Shown one piece after another: positions 8,611 through 17,693 of a stretch of 64,000 bases of DNA. Location: assembly GCF_003121405.1 (NCBI RefSeq), contig NZ_QBUY01000005.1, positions 124,001-188,000 on the forward strand, written 5' to 3'. The notes beneath the pieces are model-generated. The model was not told the DNA's origin. It saw only the letters and a program-made list of their open reading frames with translations, and made no database searches. The stretch is from Paraburkholderia sp. C35 (lineage in GTDB: Bacteria > Pseudomonadota > Gammaproteobacteria > Burkholderiales > Burkholderiaceae). A program made the translations under genes and the position numbers. Numbering within the stretch: the first letter of the stretch is position 1; each line of letters starts with the position of its first letter.

Positions 8611-9140
8611 TGGCTGTCGGCGTCGCGAGGACTGTCAAAAGCCGGATGCGACTCCAGAAAAACAGGCAGATCTGTGACGGGTGGTTTTGCAGGAATCTCG
8701 AAGAACATTTCGCAAACCCACCCGCGATGATACGAGGCGTGATTCACGAGATGCATGAGCATCGCACCTCGCGACATCGCGAATTCTTGCCCTGACACAT
8801 ACTTGAACGGAACGACTTCGGCTAGCGACGACTCAGTCTGCTTCGCCGCCCATTCTTCGAACCATTGATTTTCGCGCCGTTGCGCCTGAAAGAGATCGTT
8901 CAGTTCGGGATGAAGGATCTCGTCACGCCGGCTAAAGCCGTGCGGTTCTCCTAGCAGGTTTGCCTTCCAGATCAAATCGACTACGTAGTTGTGATTCAGC
9001 GTACCGAGAATCGACTTGAAAAGAGTCTGTCGGGTCGCTTTCACTTCCGCGGCAGGCAATTGCGAAACACTGGTGAAGAGCAGTTCGTCGGCCCATGCCT
9101 TGTACCGGGCGAAGAGACGCGCGGTTTGCGTGTTAATCAT
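8595..9140 (-). CDS. DinB-family protein
   Basis: The 181-aa product is a four-helix-bundle DinB/YfiT-like protein: MINTQTARLFARYKAWADELL at the start, LNHNYVVDLIW for the first metal-ligand His, and MLMHLVNHASYHRGWV with the paired histidines of the metal site. Members include thiol transferases (bacillithiol, mycothiol-dependent) and proteins of unknown role. The start at ATG 9140 follows AAGGAGG by five bases. The overlapping GTG at 9146 is less likely. It is convergent with the GST remnant. Confidence 0.88.
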   Translation of the reverse strand: MINTQTARLFARYKAWADELLFTSVSQLPAAEVKATRQTLFKSILGTLNHNYVVDLIWKANLLGEPHGFSRRDEILHPELNDLFQAQRRENQWFEEWAAKQTESSLAEVVPFKYVSGQEFAMSRGAMLMHLVNHASYHRGWVCEMFFEIPAKPPVTDLPVFLESHPAFDSPRDADSHHASA

Positions 9141-9348
9141 GTGCACCTCCTTGCCTGGCGCGTGCGTAACCCCGACAGAGGCAAACTGCTAATAATTCTA
9201 GTCGCCGGGCGTATGTGAAATATATCGTTTCCGCACGGTCGCATTGTGCAGGGAATCGGTCGGCCTGGCAGGCTGAAGCGACCGGCGAATCTTCACACAA
9301 GACATCGACATGTTTGAAGAATCGCCCGGCCCATCAAGCCTCCGATCC

Positions 9349-9675
9349 TCACTGGCCGAAATAGATCGGTTGCATGCCGTCGTTGTCCAGATGACGCGCG
9401 ATCTTGCGAGCGCCGACTGAAGATGAGCCCTCTGCGTTGACGCCGCCATAGCTGTTGTCGTTCCCATGCTGGGCAGCGACACGTGCTTCGGCCGCTTGTA
9501 TCTCGGCGGGGTAGCTTGGGTCTTCGCCGCGAGACTGGTCATAGCCGGCGGCTCGCAGTTGCGCGAGTTCGGCGCGAACTTGCGCGCGGGTCAGCGCCGG
9601 CGCATCGGTAGCTGCAAATACAGGACTGGCGACAGCGCCGGCGATAATCAGTGCAGCGAGGAAGCGGGATTTCAT
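9349..9675 (-). CDS. Small secreted protein, DUF4148 family
   Basis: 108 aa with a clean signal peptide (MKSRFLAALIIAGAVASPVFA, cleavage after AFA-type motif near residue 21) and the DUF4148 pattern LTRAQVRAELAQLRAAGYDQSRGEDPSYPAEIQAAEARV. DUF4148 proteins are abundant in Burkholderiaceae, exported and of unknown function. The start ATG 9675 follows GGAGAGAATC. It stands alone. Confidence 0.9.
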   Translation of the reverse strand: MKSRFLAALIIAGAVASPVFAATDAPALTRAQVRAELAQLRAAGYDQSRGEDPSYPAEIQAAEARVAAQHGNDNSYGGVNAEGSSSVGARKIARHLDNDGMQPIYFGQ

Positions 9676-9962
9676 GATTCTCTCCGTGAGAAAAAAGTGA
9701 CGATGGAGTAAGAATGCACGAGTCCAGTTATAGGGTCCAAGACCGATATCCTATGTTTTCCAGAGGTTATACCAATAGTTTCGAAGCGGAGGGGCCGGGC
9801 GCGTGGCGCAAGCGGACCACAGGTCCATCGTAGAGCGGCTCGAGACCCTCTGCGAGGGTCGCTCTGGTAGCGCAACCTTCGAGCCCCGCAGCAGCGACAA
9901 GCGATGCGGCGATTGTTGTTGTGTGCATCGTGAACACCGATTGATGGCTCTGTGTTTTCGAC
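9676..9962. other. Intergenic, possible 53-aa ORF on minus strand
   Basis: About 290 bp. A minus-strand frame from ATG 9928 to 9767 (MHTTTIAASLVAAAGLEGCATR..., 53 aa) looks like a lipoprotein-type leader (LEGC), but the upstream ribosome binding site is weak and the remainder has no recognisable domain. I do not call it a gene. Confidence 0.25.
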
Positions 9963-10835
9963 CTACCACGACAGCGGTTCGAGTAGCGCGGGTGCGCCGA
10001 ACTCGACAAGCTGCGCGTTCGACCGCGAAAAATACCCGCTCCAGAACTGTTTCAGATCCATCAAGGTCTTCGGGTCCCGATAGCCGTTGCGCTCAGCAGT
10101 CGATCCATTGGAGGCGGGCTGCATCACGCCGGCGCCGAGCACGTACACGCGTGCCGATCCGAAGTCACCGAAGAGATTATTGTCCTGCGCTTTCTTCAGT
10201 TCGACATCGACATTGACACGTCGCACCGCGTTGCGTGCGTAGAAGCTGGTCACGCTAGAATTTTCCAGCCCGTCCGTGACGACGAAGACCAGCTTGTGCG
10301 TGGCCTTTTCCTGGGCGACGGCGGGCGACACGCTCTTTAGCGCCATCAGGATGTCCGACTGATCGAGGCTCGATGTGCCGGATTTCAGCACTTGTGCGGT
10401 GGTCGCGAGCGCGAGTCTCTGGCCGTACGCGAGTTGTTGCTGCATGCAGGTATGGAAATCCCGCAGACGGCTCATCACGACATTGCCTTCATCGGCTGCA
10501 GGAATCGGACGTTCGATGACACCCGTATGCAGTACGTTGAGATAGTGCCCTTGCGAAAAGGCCGAAAACTCGGCGATGACGAACTTCGTCCCAGGTTTGA
10601 GCATCGACTGCACATTGTCGAGCACCGACTTCTGCAAGGTCGCGTCGAGCTGCACCGTCTGGTCGATCAGCACGTAGATGAGCTGGTCGTACGGAACCTG
10701 CGGCGGCGCGATCCTGTTCGCCGCATAGCAACTGGGAACGTTGTTCGTCAGACCCGCGTGAGCGGGCATCGCGGCCGACAGCAAAAGGCCGGCGCCAACC
10801 GCGAACGAACGCAGTGCCTTGATCGATTGGCGCAT
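9963..10835 (-). CDS. Exported von Willebrand factor A-like protein
   Basis: The 290-aa product has a Sec signal peptide (AMPAHA, cleavage near residue 27) and a vWA/Rossmann-like core: the first strand QLIYVLIDQTVQLD ends in D58-Q-T-V-Q where a classical MIDAS would be DxSxS, and the later strand KLVFVVTDGLENSS (Asp188) matches the second MIDAS region. Metal binding is therefore degenerate or altered. A helix-rich tail follows. The start ATG overlaps the stop of the upstream membrane-protein gene (ATGA), so the two are translationally coupled. With the OmpA-like lipoprotein further upstream it probably forms an envelope complex. No characterised homologue is known to me. Confidence 0.75.
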   Translation of the reverse strand: MRQSIKALRSFAVGAGLLLSAAMPAHAGLTNNVPSCYAANRIAPPQVPYDQLIYVLIDQTVQLDATLQKSVLDNVQSMLKPGTKFVIAEFSAFSQGHYLNVLHTGVIERPIPAADEGNVVMSRLRDFHTCMQQQLAYGQRLALATTAQVLKSGTSSLDQSDILMALKSVSPAVAQEKATHKLVFVVTDGLENSSVTSFYARNAVRRVNVDVELKKAQDNNLFGDFGSARVYVLGAGVMQPASNGSTAERNGYRDPKTLMDLKQFWSGYFSRSNAQLVEFGAPALLEPLSW

Positions 10836-12430
10836 CAGAGATCTCCAAGGATATCGTCTTCGAGACGCGCCTGTTCGGCGGCGGCCTTACGGTGCGCCTT
10901 GAGGGCCTGCACGGCGGCAAGAAGCGAACTGCGGCGTTCCGCCGAACCTTCGGCGGCAATGTCGAGAATCACCTTGCGACGCTCTTGATCAGGCTCATCC
11001 ACGATGCGCTCTGCGATTCGCGCGACATCGCTGAAGATCGGCAGTGCGTCTGCCGCCTGCGCGACGTTGACGACTGCTTCTTGCTGGAGGGGCGCTTGAG
11101 ACGGTTGCGCGACAACAGCAGGCGCAGCGGTAGCATCGCTTTGCTGCGTGTATTGAGCGACGGACGTGGGGGCCGTTTCCTCGTCCACCTTGCGCCGGTA
11201 GTAGGCGTTGCAGCTCAGCTTCGACACATTTTCCCGATATTTCGGCTCTTCTCGGCCGAGGTGTGATCGAAGGTCGGTCAGACGCATGTTGCCGCGATCG
11301 AGCGCAGGCTTGATGTGTTTCGCCTGGTAGCTCTGGAAGCTAGTATGGCCAAAGGTCTGCCGATAGGCGTTCTTGCCATCGCCGATAAACGAACTGCCGA
11401 ATGCCTGGAAGAACCCGAGTGCCTGCGTGATCACATAGATGATCGCGAGGACGATCGCGCCGGCAATGCCTTGGCTGAACATCTCGCTGCTCAGTTCATG
11501 GTCAACGTTCTGCTGTGCAGCGCGCGACGAGTCGGCCACGTCCGTCGGCAACGGCGTGGAGGCATCGAGACCCGGCACGGCGGGGAAGGGGTTGCTGCCG
11601 CCGCTCACTGCCAGTTGGCCGTGATCCGCGACATGATTAGTCATTTCGATCTGCAGGCCCTTGATTCGCATCCAGGTGATGCCGATCAGAAGCACGGCCA
11701 GCAACGTAACGGCAACAACCGGCACAACGAGGCTACCGCGATCATGCGCGCCTTCCAGAATGCGGCTGCCGAAGCGGACTTTCGGCGATGCGTCCCTGTC
11801 GACGTCCTGATCGTCGCCGCTGCTGATCTTATGCCCCGTATAGCCCTCGACCGTCGCATTCACGGAACCGAGCGCTTTTTTGATCGCCGAGCGCTTATAC
11901 ACAGCGGCGCCTGCTGCATGCGTGAGTCCGAGCAGGCCGACCGCCATCACAGTAGCGATCACATAGCCGATCCATACCATCTGGTTGCCCGTGATTTCGC
12001 TAGCGACGAACGGTGCAATCAGCATCCCTGTCCCGGCCGCTTCTGCGATCGTCAGAATGATCAGCGCGACGAACATGAACGCAGACATCGGCGAGCGTCC
12101 GTTCTGATGGGTGATCTTCAGATACTCGCTGGCGCGCTCGAAAACCGTCTGGTTGACTTTCGGCAGTTTGTCGATGTAGGTCGAGCACAGCGACTCTTCT
12201 GCCGGCGGCAGGCCGGCGTCCTTCCACGTCGCCACGTTTTCGATGCCATGAGTTTGCTGTTTCCAGCGGCGCATCTTGCCGACCAGCGGCACGCAGACCC
12301 AGAAGTCAGCCCACCACAGGTCGTCGGTATAGCGTTTCCACACGAAAAAAAGCGTCAAGACGGCCGCAATCAGAAGCGGCAGCGACCACACGATCGTGGA
12401 GACAAAAGCCTGGAGAATATCGGATATCAC
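10835..12430 (-). CDS. Polytopic inner-membrane protein of unknown function (531 aa)
   Basis: At least five transmembrane segments are visible: about residues 8-30, 115-140, 150-172, 230-252 and 320-345. Two large soluble parts lie between them and a long charged C-terminal tail follows (about residues 355-531, rich in Glu, Arg and Ala). There is no transporter, kinase or protease motif that I recognise. It sits between an OmpA-like lipoprotein gene (43 bp upstream) and a vWA-like exported protein whose start overlaps its stop. Tight packing suggests one operon and one complex across the envelope. By analogy an inner-membrane anchor could transmit energy or signal to the peptidoglycan-binding OmpA domain, but no MotA/ExbB-like motif is visible. 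Confidence 0.7.
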   Translation of the reverse strand: MISDILQAFVSTIVWSLPLLIAAVLTLFFVWKRYTDDLWWADFWVCVPLVGKMRRWKQQTHGIENVATWKDAGLPPAEESLCSTYIDKLPKVNQTVFERASEYLKITHQNGRSPMSAFMFVALIILTIAEAAGTGMLIAPFVASEITGNQMVWIGYVIATVMAVGLLGLTHAAGAAVYKRSAIKKALGSVNATVEGYTGHKISSGDDQDVDRDASPKVRFGSRILEGAHDRGSLVVPVVAVTLLAVLLIGITWMRIKGLQIEMTNHVADHGQLAVSGGSNPFPAVPGLDASTPLPTDVADSSRAAQQNVDHELSSEMFSQGIAGAIVLAIIYVITQALGFFQAFGSSFIGDGKNAYRQTFGHTSFQSYQAKHIKPALDRGNMRLTDLRSHLGREEPKYRENVSKLSCNAYYRRKVDEETAPTSVAQYTQQSDATAAPAVVAQPSQAPLQQEAVVNVAQAADALPIFSDVARIAERIVDEPDQERRKVILDIAAEGSAERRSSLLAAVQALKAHRKAAAEQARLEDDILGDL

Positions 12431-12473
12431 GTTCGAGCCCCGGAGTATGTTGGTTATTGGTTGTTAGGTGGTT

Positions 12474-14156
12474 TCAACGAAGTGCAAAGTTGCCTGATGC
12501 GGTGTAGTCCACCGAGCGGTTCGTGTAGTAGACGTTGCCCGTCGCGCGAGGCTTGCTGAGCGGAACGACGAGATCCATGCACTGCATCGGTCCGTCCACG
12601 AAGACCCGATAGAGCGTCGCGTCACTGCCGCGATATACGTTGACAGGCACCCGCGCGGAATACGAGGGCTTCTGGCTCACGTTGCCGGTGTAGTCCTTGT
12701 AGATCTTCAGTTCGGGTTGCGGCACGGGACTGCCGGCATCGCTGGGAACGCGCACGTCGAGGAGCGCCACCAGATTGCCGCCCATTCCAGCCGCCCATGG
12801 CGCGCCGTAGAATCCGGGCAGGTAGTCGCGAACGTTCAGCACCTGCCCAGTGGCGAGATTGCGCACCGCTGACGCGACGTGCGGGCGATCGCCCAGGCAC
12901 GAGTTGAGTGTCATCGGTGCGCCCGCGTTGGCATTGCTGATCAGGCTGAACGACGACCTGGCGGGACTCGAACCCAGCCGCACTGGTATGCCGCTACCCG
13001 CCGTGGGCGTGCCGCCGAAGTTGTAACCCGATGCTCCAGCATCGCTCGCAGTCACTGTGGTCTGCTGCTGAGGCGCAACGGCGGCCGTACCATTGGATGC
13101 GGCAGACTGGTCTGCATTGGTTTCCGTCTTCGCGCTAGCCGCGTTGTTCGACTTCGCGACAGCGACCGGTTTGGAGCGGGGTTTGGCGGGCTGTTTGGCT
13201 GTTGCCGAGTGGTCCGGAGATGCGGAGGCAACGCTGTTCTTGCGCGCGACCGATGACGGCTCCTGGATGGACGTTGTGCTTGCGTTAGCGAAACGGTAAT
13301 TGGCCGGGTCGGCAGTGCGCGCGGACAGGAACTGCTGAAGGTCTGCTTCCGTAGGAACGTCGACGATCTGCACGCGCTGGTTTTCTTCGCGTCCCTGATC
13401 CGTCCCATTCGGTGCGACTGGCAACGTGTCGCCCGCGCCTTGATAGAAGATGTTCTGCACAGGTACGCCTTGATCCGCGAACACCTTGGCTACCGCTTTT
13501 GCGCGTTGCTGCGAAAGCGACGCAACATCCACGCCGAGAGACGAATCGTTTTCGTCAGTGTGTCCGACGATCAGCACCTTGCGGCCGCTTGCCTGCGCAC
13601 GTTGCTCGGCCGTCGCGTCAGGCGGCAGTGCAGCCATCAGTGTTTTGGGCGAATACTGGTTCGCAATCTGCGAAAGGTACTTACGTGCTTGCGGAGTCAG
13701 TTCCGCCGAGCCCGCGACGAACTCGTCCGATTTGTTTTCGAGTTGGACATCGAGGCCCACTGTCGTGGGTTTATCGGCGGAACCAGCATTGGGCTTGCCT
13801 TGGGTGATGGGTGCGGACGCCAGCTTCAGGCCGTTTGCCTGAGCAATCCGGTACAACTCGCAGCGGCGCGCGTCCAGCGCATGACCGACCAGAAAGCCAC
13901 CGCCGGCCCCGATCGCGGCGCCAGCGACCGCGCCCTTCGCCCCGTCAGCCAGATAACCGATTACACCGCCAGCGACTACGCCAACGGCAATGCCGATATT
14001 GCGGTCATTGTTCGAGCAGGGGTCTTCGCTATTGAATATGCTGTTGAACTGGGTTTTGACTGAAGCGGCGACTTCCGGCTGACCGGTTTGCGGATTGATG
14101 GCACATCCTGAGACACATAGGGCCACGCCCAGCGCGATGGGGCTGCGAATCGTCAT
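12474..14156 (-). CDS. OmpA-family lipoprotein with glycine-zipper segment
   Basis: 560 aa. It begins with a lipoprotein signal ending in VSGC (Cys18). A glycine-zipper membrane segment follows at about residues 53-90 (VGVVAGGVIGYLADGAKGAVAGAAIGAGGG). An OmpA/MotB peptidoglycan-binding domain spans about 135-285, with the motifs VGHTDENDSS, SLSQQRAKAV and REENQRVQIV. A low-complexity Ala/Ser/Lys linker (about 305-400) leads to a C-terminal domain of unknown type (about 400-560). It is the first gene of the three-gene envelope operon and probably anchors the complex to the outer membrane and cell wall. Confidence 0.82.
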   Translation of the reverse strand: MTIRSPIALGVALCVSGCAINPQTGQPEVAASVKTQFNSIFNSEDPCSNNDRNIGIAVGVVAGGVIGYLADGAKGAVAGAAIGAGGGFLVGHALDARRCELYRIAQANGLKLASAPITQGKPNAGSADKPTTVGLDVQLENKSDEFVAGSAELTPQARKYLSQIANQYSPKTLMAALPPDATAEQRAQASGRKVLIVGHTDENDSSLGVDVASLSQQRAKAVAKVFADQGVPVQNIFYQGAGDTLPVAPNGTDQGREENQRVQIVDVPTEADLQQFLSARTADPANYRFANASTTSIQEPSSVARKNSVASASPDHSATAKQPAKPRSKPVAVAKSNNAASAKTETNADQSAASNGTAAVAPQQQTTVTASDAGASGYNFGGTPTAGSGIPVRLGSSPARSSFSLISNANAGAPMTLNSCLGDRPHVASAVRNLATGQVLNVRDYLPGFYGAPWAAGMGGNLVALLDVRVPSDAGSPVPQPELKIYKDYTGNVSQKPSYSARVPVNVYRGSDATLYRVFVDGPMQCMDLVVPLSKPRATGNVYYTNRSVDYTASGNFALR

Positions 14157-14459
14157 TCAAGTCCTTGTATAGATCTCAAGGTCAGGCCTCTCTACCTGAC
14201 CAGACAGCAGGCGCCAGACCTGCGTCGATTGCCGGTCTTAGCACACGAGTCTGGGTTATCGGCATGAATGACGTATGCCTTTAATCGCACCGTATAAAAA
14301 ATTGCGAATAGGTGTGAGAGGTCGTCGTCGACGGTCGCCGGCTGACAGTGCATCAGACCTACGGGGATGTTCAACTTCCCGCAGGGCTCTCATTTTTGTA
14401 GCTTAGCGACACTTTGATGTTAGCGTTACGTCGGCCAACCCCTGCGGAAACCTCATAAC
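14157..14459. other. Divergent intergenic region, no gene seen
   Basis: About 300 bp between the leftward OmpA operon and a rightward pair of exported-protein genes. It must hold the two promoters. I see only a short imperfect dyad near 14181-14203 and no convincing ORF. Confidence 0.35.
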
Positions 14460-14933
14460 TTGCCCAGCACCAATCGACCTTACTCCAAATGCATCGGAAC
14501 AATCGCGAGGGGCGCGCGCGTCGTCATCGTCGGTCTCTCGTTGATGGCCTGCATGTGTTCAATCTCGAGAGCAGAGCCGCAGCCTGGCGTGCAGGATCCA
14601 CGCGCCCCGCACCCGGGCACTATCACTGTCTCTTATGCGTGGAACGACACGCGGGACGTACTGGATGCGCGCACGCTGCCCGATTCTTTCATCTTTCGTT
14701 GCAACGATGCCAATGGCGAACTCGTCGGCCGAGACTCGGCTGTTTCATGCGTGCCCGTCGTGGCAATCGAGACGATTTCGCGCGATAAGGCCGGGCGCCT
14801 CGTATCACCCAGCAATGCAGACACGATCGTGAGCCTGGTGTTTGGACCTGGCCATGTTTTGCTGGAAAGCGTTGAATCTGGGCCACGCGACGAGAGCGGC
14901 GCGCGTAGCCCTATATTGCACGAGAGAAAATGA
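14460..14933 (+). CDS. Exported protein of unknown function (start uncertain)
   Basis: The frame has an N-terminal export signal (hydrophobic VVIVGLSLMACMCSISRAEP, cleavage probably after SRA) and a mature region of about 115 residues without a recognised domain. The start is uncertain: a TTG at 14460 gives 157 aa with a long charged N-region, while an in-frame TTG-ATG near 14541-14544 would leave too short a signal. Its stop overlaps the start of the next gene (ATGA at 14930-14933), so the pair is coupled. It faces away from the OmpA operon. Confidence 0.6.
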   Translation: MPSTNRPYSKCIGTIARGARVVIVGLSLMACMCSISRAEPQPGVQDPRAPHPGTITVSYAWNDTRDVLDARTLPDSFIFRCNDANGELVGRDSAVSCVPVVAIETISRDKAGRLVSPSNADTIVSLVFGPGHVLLESVESGPRDESGARSPILHERK

Positions 14934-15589
14934 TCTACAGACGCGAGAAGTGGGCTAATGCGAAGATTGGCGTGACTGTGCTCATGGCCGGATGCCTTCT
15001 TATAGCACGCGCTGCGGGCGCGGAAGAGTTACGCTCGGGCGTCTATGCATTGCGCACTGTACCCGGCGCCGACCTTGATCATCGCAAGGTCTATATCGCC
15101 GTGGACAAGGGACAGGTGACGGGTTATTTCGATAACCCTTTCACCACGCCCGCGGAGAACATCCCCGACCGCGATCCAACCTGCCGTTTCCTGTTCAAGG
15201 GGGCATCGGCTCCGGACGGGAAACTGCAAGTGACAACCTTTTTCGCCGGCAAGCTGGGCGCTAGCCTCGCGCTGTCACCAGGCAATGTGGGTGTGTGGTC
15301 GGTACACGTCGACGGTGATCTTCCAAACTGCGAAGTGCCGACACTTGAATCGGGTGACTCGCTGACGCTGGAGTCGACGCGAAACTGGATCGGTTTCGCA
15401 AGCATTGCGAGTGCAAGAGCGACTCTCTTCGTCGGGCCTGCGGATGGCGCACGAACCAAAGCCTATCTGGTGCGCGACGATGTCGTCGCTGTGCTGCAAA
15501 AAGAAGACAAGTGGGTGCAAGTCGACTACTTCCAACGAGGCAAAGACGTCGTGCGGTGGGTGAGCACCCGCGATCTCGCGCGACAGTAA
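14930..15589 (+). CDS. Exported protein with C-terminal SH3-like region
   Basis: 219 aa with a signal peptide (GVTVLMAGCLLIARAAGA, cleavage before EELRSG). A beta-rich mature domain contains two cysteines in conserved-looking positions (DPTCRFLF, LPNCEV), and the C-terminal 60 residues resemble a bacterial SH3 fold (KAYLVRDDVVAVLQKEDKWVQVDY). The start overlaps the stop of the preceding exported-protein gene. The function is unknown. A periplasmic binding or immunity role would fit its neighbourhood with a DUF3304 lipoprotein, but that is inference. Confidence 0.7.
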   Translation: MIYRREKWANAKIGVTVLMAGCLLIARAAGAEELRSGVYALRTVPGADLDHRKVYIAVDKGQVTGYFDNPFTTPAENIPDRDPTCRFLFKGASAPDGKLQVTTFFAGKLGASLALSPGNVGVWSVHVDGDLPNCEVPTLESGDSLTLESTRNWIGFASIASARATLFVGPADGARTKAYLVRDDVVAVLQKEDKWVQVDYFQRGKDVVRWVSTRDLARQ

Positions 15590-15594
15590 CGTTC

Positions 15595-16086
15595 ATGACA
15601 TTCCGAATGTTCAGCGTCCGTCTGCTCGCTCTTGCTGTTTCTCTGTGAGCTTGCAGTCTGAGCGGGTGCGAAAGGCATCCCATTGAAGTCGCGCTTGTGG
15701 GTTACGATTACACCGATCGAGCCCTGCTCGGTTTTTCCGTCAATGGGATGTCGGGTGGCAATGTCCTTCTGAGCACCAGCACCGCAGGTGGCGGAAAATA
15801 CGCCTGCTGCGTCCGACTTGATCCGACTATCCAGACGCCGTTCGATATCGACGTCGGCTACATACGCGAAGCCTTGGTCGAGTATCCCTCGGAGCGTATC
15901 ATCAAGCCAGCGGATCAAGATATCGTGAGAGCGCACGTTCGCGTCACGGGTCCGGTCGCTGAGAAGCCAGCATATCCAGAGGTGCATTTTTTCCCGGACG
16001 GGCATATTGAAGCTTCGCTCTCGGGCAAGGATGGCCCGTCGCCAACACGTTTGCGACTTTCACGCCGCTTGCCCTACATTCGCTAA
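15595..16086 (+). pseudogene. DUF3304-family lipoprotein gene interrupted by a stop codon in its signal peptide
   Basis: From ATG 15595 the frame reads MTFRMFSVRLLALAVSL, then TGA (15646-15648), then ACSLSGCERHP, i.e. the rest of a lipoprotein signal with lipobox LSGC, followed by the DUF3304 pattern (VGYDYTDRALLGFSVNGMSGGNV, GGGKYACCVRL). Except for the one TGA the 163-codon gene is intact. Translation from the downstream GTG 15697 would lack any export signal. DUF3304 lipoproteins of Burkholderiaceae often lie near type VI secretion effector genes, none of which is seen here. A sequencing error at the TGA cannot be excluded. Confidence 0.75.
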
Positions 16087-16201
16087 CCGGGCTGGTTAGT
16101 GCGAATGCCTGAGCAGCGTAACGCCGATAGCAATCGCGAATGCCTCTGCCCAGTCATTGACCTGTCGCGCATACAACGATGTATTGGCCATTATGATGCA
16201 C

Positions 16202-16396
16202 TTAGAAGCTTAGATCGCACTTCTCAGCCGAGGCCCTCGCCTTCAACTCCACCGGCCCGCGATCTTTGGAATACAACCGCACCCTCGAGGTGTGATCAAA
16301 ATTCTGAAGCACGATCTCAGTCACGAAGTACATCCGTCCGTCTTCGGCATATTGGACAAACCTCTTGTTCTCCACTGGGAAGCCGAAGCCGCGCAC
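16202..16396 (-). CDS. Short hypothetical ORF, perhaps a gene remnant
   Basis: A 64-codon minus-strand frame from GTG 16396 (GFGFPVENKRFVQYAEDGRM...). The composition looks protein-like, and sense codons continue upstream of the start for about 20 codons to a TAG near 16455, so this may be the C-terminal remnant of a longer gene. It has no ribosome binding site and no recognised domain. It lies downstream of the exported-protein gene at 16476-17363 on the same strand. Confidence 0.3.
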   Translation of the reverse strand: MRGFGFPVENKRFVQYAEDGRMYFVTEIVLQNFDHTSRVRLYSKDRGPVELKARASAEKCDLSF

Positions 16397-16475
16397 GGGC
16401 CGGAGTGCTGGAAACAGCGCGCGCGTAATAGAGAGGCAGGGGGATTTCTCTCTCTACGTGCGACCGCCAATACAA

Positions 16476-17363
16476 TCAGTGGTCTGCCGCGTAGGAGCCT
16501 GCTTGCGAGGTCCACTTGTACGTCCGCCGCCATTTTCCGTGCAACTCACGGAGCTGTATATCGTGAAAGCCGCTGGTCTGACCTGGCAAAACGATCAACG
16601 TGTTGGTCGCGCCAGTCTCTTCGTGATCGCGTGTCCCGTCCTTATGCCACTCGCCAGCGATCAACTTCGAGAACGACATGGGCTCAGCGAAGATAGGACG
16701 AATTTCCTTGCCATCGATCCTGAAGAGGTACAGGCCTTCGAAGCTACCGCCGCCGCCAGCGTAACTCTCGCTCCAGCCCGCTCGTATCCCGAAAGCGTAG
16801 TCTCCCGCGCGCAGCTGGTACGGTGCGAGGTCGAATCGCGACCATAGCTCGGGCATGGTCGCAGTGTCGCCGAACGCTTGCTGTGTGTCGATATTCGTGT
16901 CACTCCAGTCGGGGAGCATGTCCACCGCGGCGGGGCTGCGCGCAACGAGCGTCGGCGGGTTATCACTCGTCTTTTCGAAGACACCCAGCCAGACTGACGC
17001 GGAAAATGGATCTCTCGCGTCGCAGTCGGGGGCGTTTTCGCGTCTTCGCTTCGCATCATCCGTTGACTCGGCGAGACAGACGATCGCCACGTACGAGTTC
17101 GCGCGCGCGGGCCAGGGCTTCACGCCAACCAGTAACGCGGAAGCGGGATTTTCCTTCGGCGCAACCTGACTGATGACGAAGGCTCGCGAGAAGCCATCCG
17201 GGAGCTTCGTGCCGAACCCATCTTCCTGCTTTGGAGTGGACAGCGCCTGAGCTTCAGTCTTCGAGTTTCCACCAGCTTTGGACTGCGCGTGAGCCTGTCC
17301 CACCGACAAGTAGCTCGCTGCTGCGACGGTCAATAGTCCGACCAGGCTTTGCCATCTCTTCAT
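16476..17363 (-). CDS. Exported protein of unknown function (295 aa)
   Basis: From ATG 17363 (GGAAGGAACGA just upstream) the product has a signal peptide (SLVGLLTVAAASYLSVGQAHA, cleavage before QSKAGG). The mature beta-rich domain has two Cys residues (VCLAES and APDCDARD), a Gly-rich turn SYAGGGGSFEGLYLF and a C-terminal GKWRRTYKW segment. No family is recognised. It seems to be a periplasmic or secreted protein. An upstream extension of the frame to 17483 lacks a start signal and would bury the signal peptide. Confidence 0.65.
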   Translation of the reverse strand: MKRWQSLVGLLTVAAASYLSVGQAHAQSKAGGNSKTEAQALSTPKQEDGFGTKLPDGFSRAFVISQVAPKENPASALLVGVKPWPARANSYVAIVCLAESTDDAKRRRENAPDCDARDPFSASVWLGVFEKTSDNPPTLVARSPAAVDMLPDWSDTNIDTQQAFGDTATMPELWSRFDLAPYQLRAGDYAFGIRAGWSESYAGGGGSFEGLYLFRIDGKEIRPIFAEPMSFSKLIAGEWHKDGTRDHEETGATNTLIVLPGQTSGFHDIQLRELHGKWRRTYKWTSQAGSYAADH

Positions 17364-17693
17364 TCGTTCCTTCCTGTTGTTTGAAATTTGACGATCCCGA
17401 CTCTGTTTGGCGCGCCGTAGCATCCTCCCTGATTCTCTCAGCGGCTGAATGGGAAACTCGAACGGGGCCACGCTCGAATTCAAATTAGCCGGGTGGACGC
17501 TCGAAAAAATTCGAGCCTTTAGGAAGTAGGGTAGGACTAACGGCGTGCGGTTGCGGCCATGTGGACGACCCGGTTAAAGGAGCAGACACCTGGGCCAATC
17601 CCATTCCTTGATACACCATCTCGCTGTTCCACGAGACCGATGCATACGCGAGAGTGCACACGGATACCCGATTTCTCGGCCCTTACATCAGTC

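Noticed and set aside
11315..12559. 414-codon plus-strand ORF
   Set aside because: Antisense to the polytopic membrane protein and the end of the OmpA gene; Arg/His-rich and without a domain.
9963..14156. Zorya or Tol-Pal-like system for the OmpA/membrane/vWA genes
   Set aside because: No MotA/ExbB/TolQ-like motif in the membrane protein and no ZorC/D/E or TolB partner; the composition does not fit either system.
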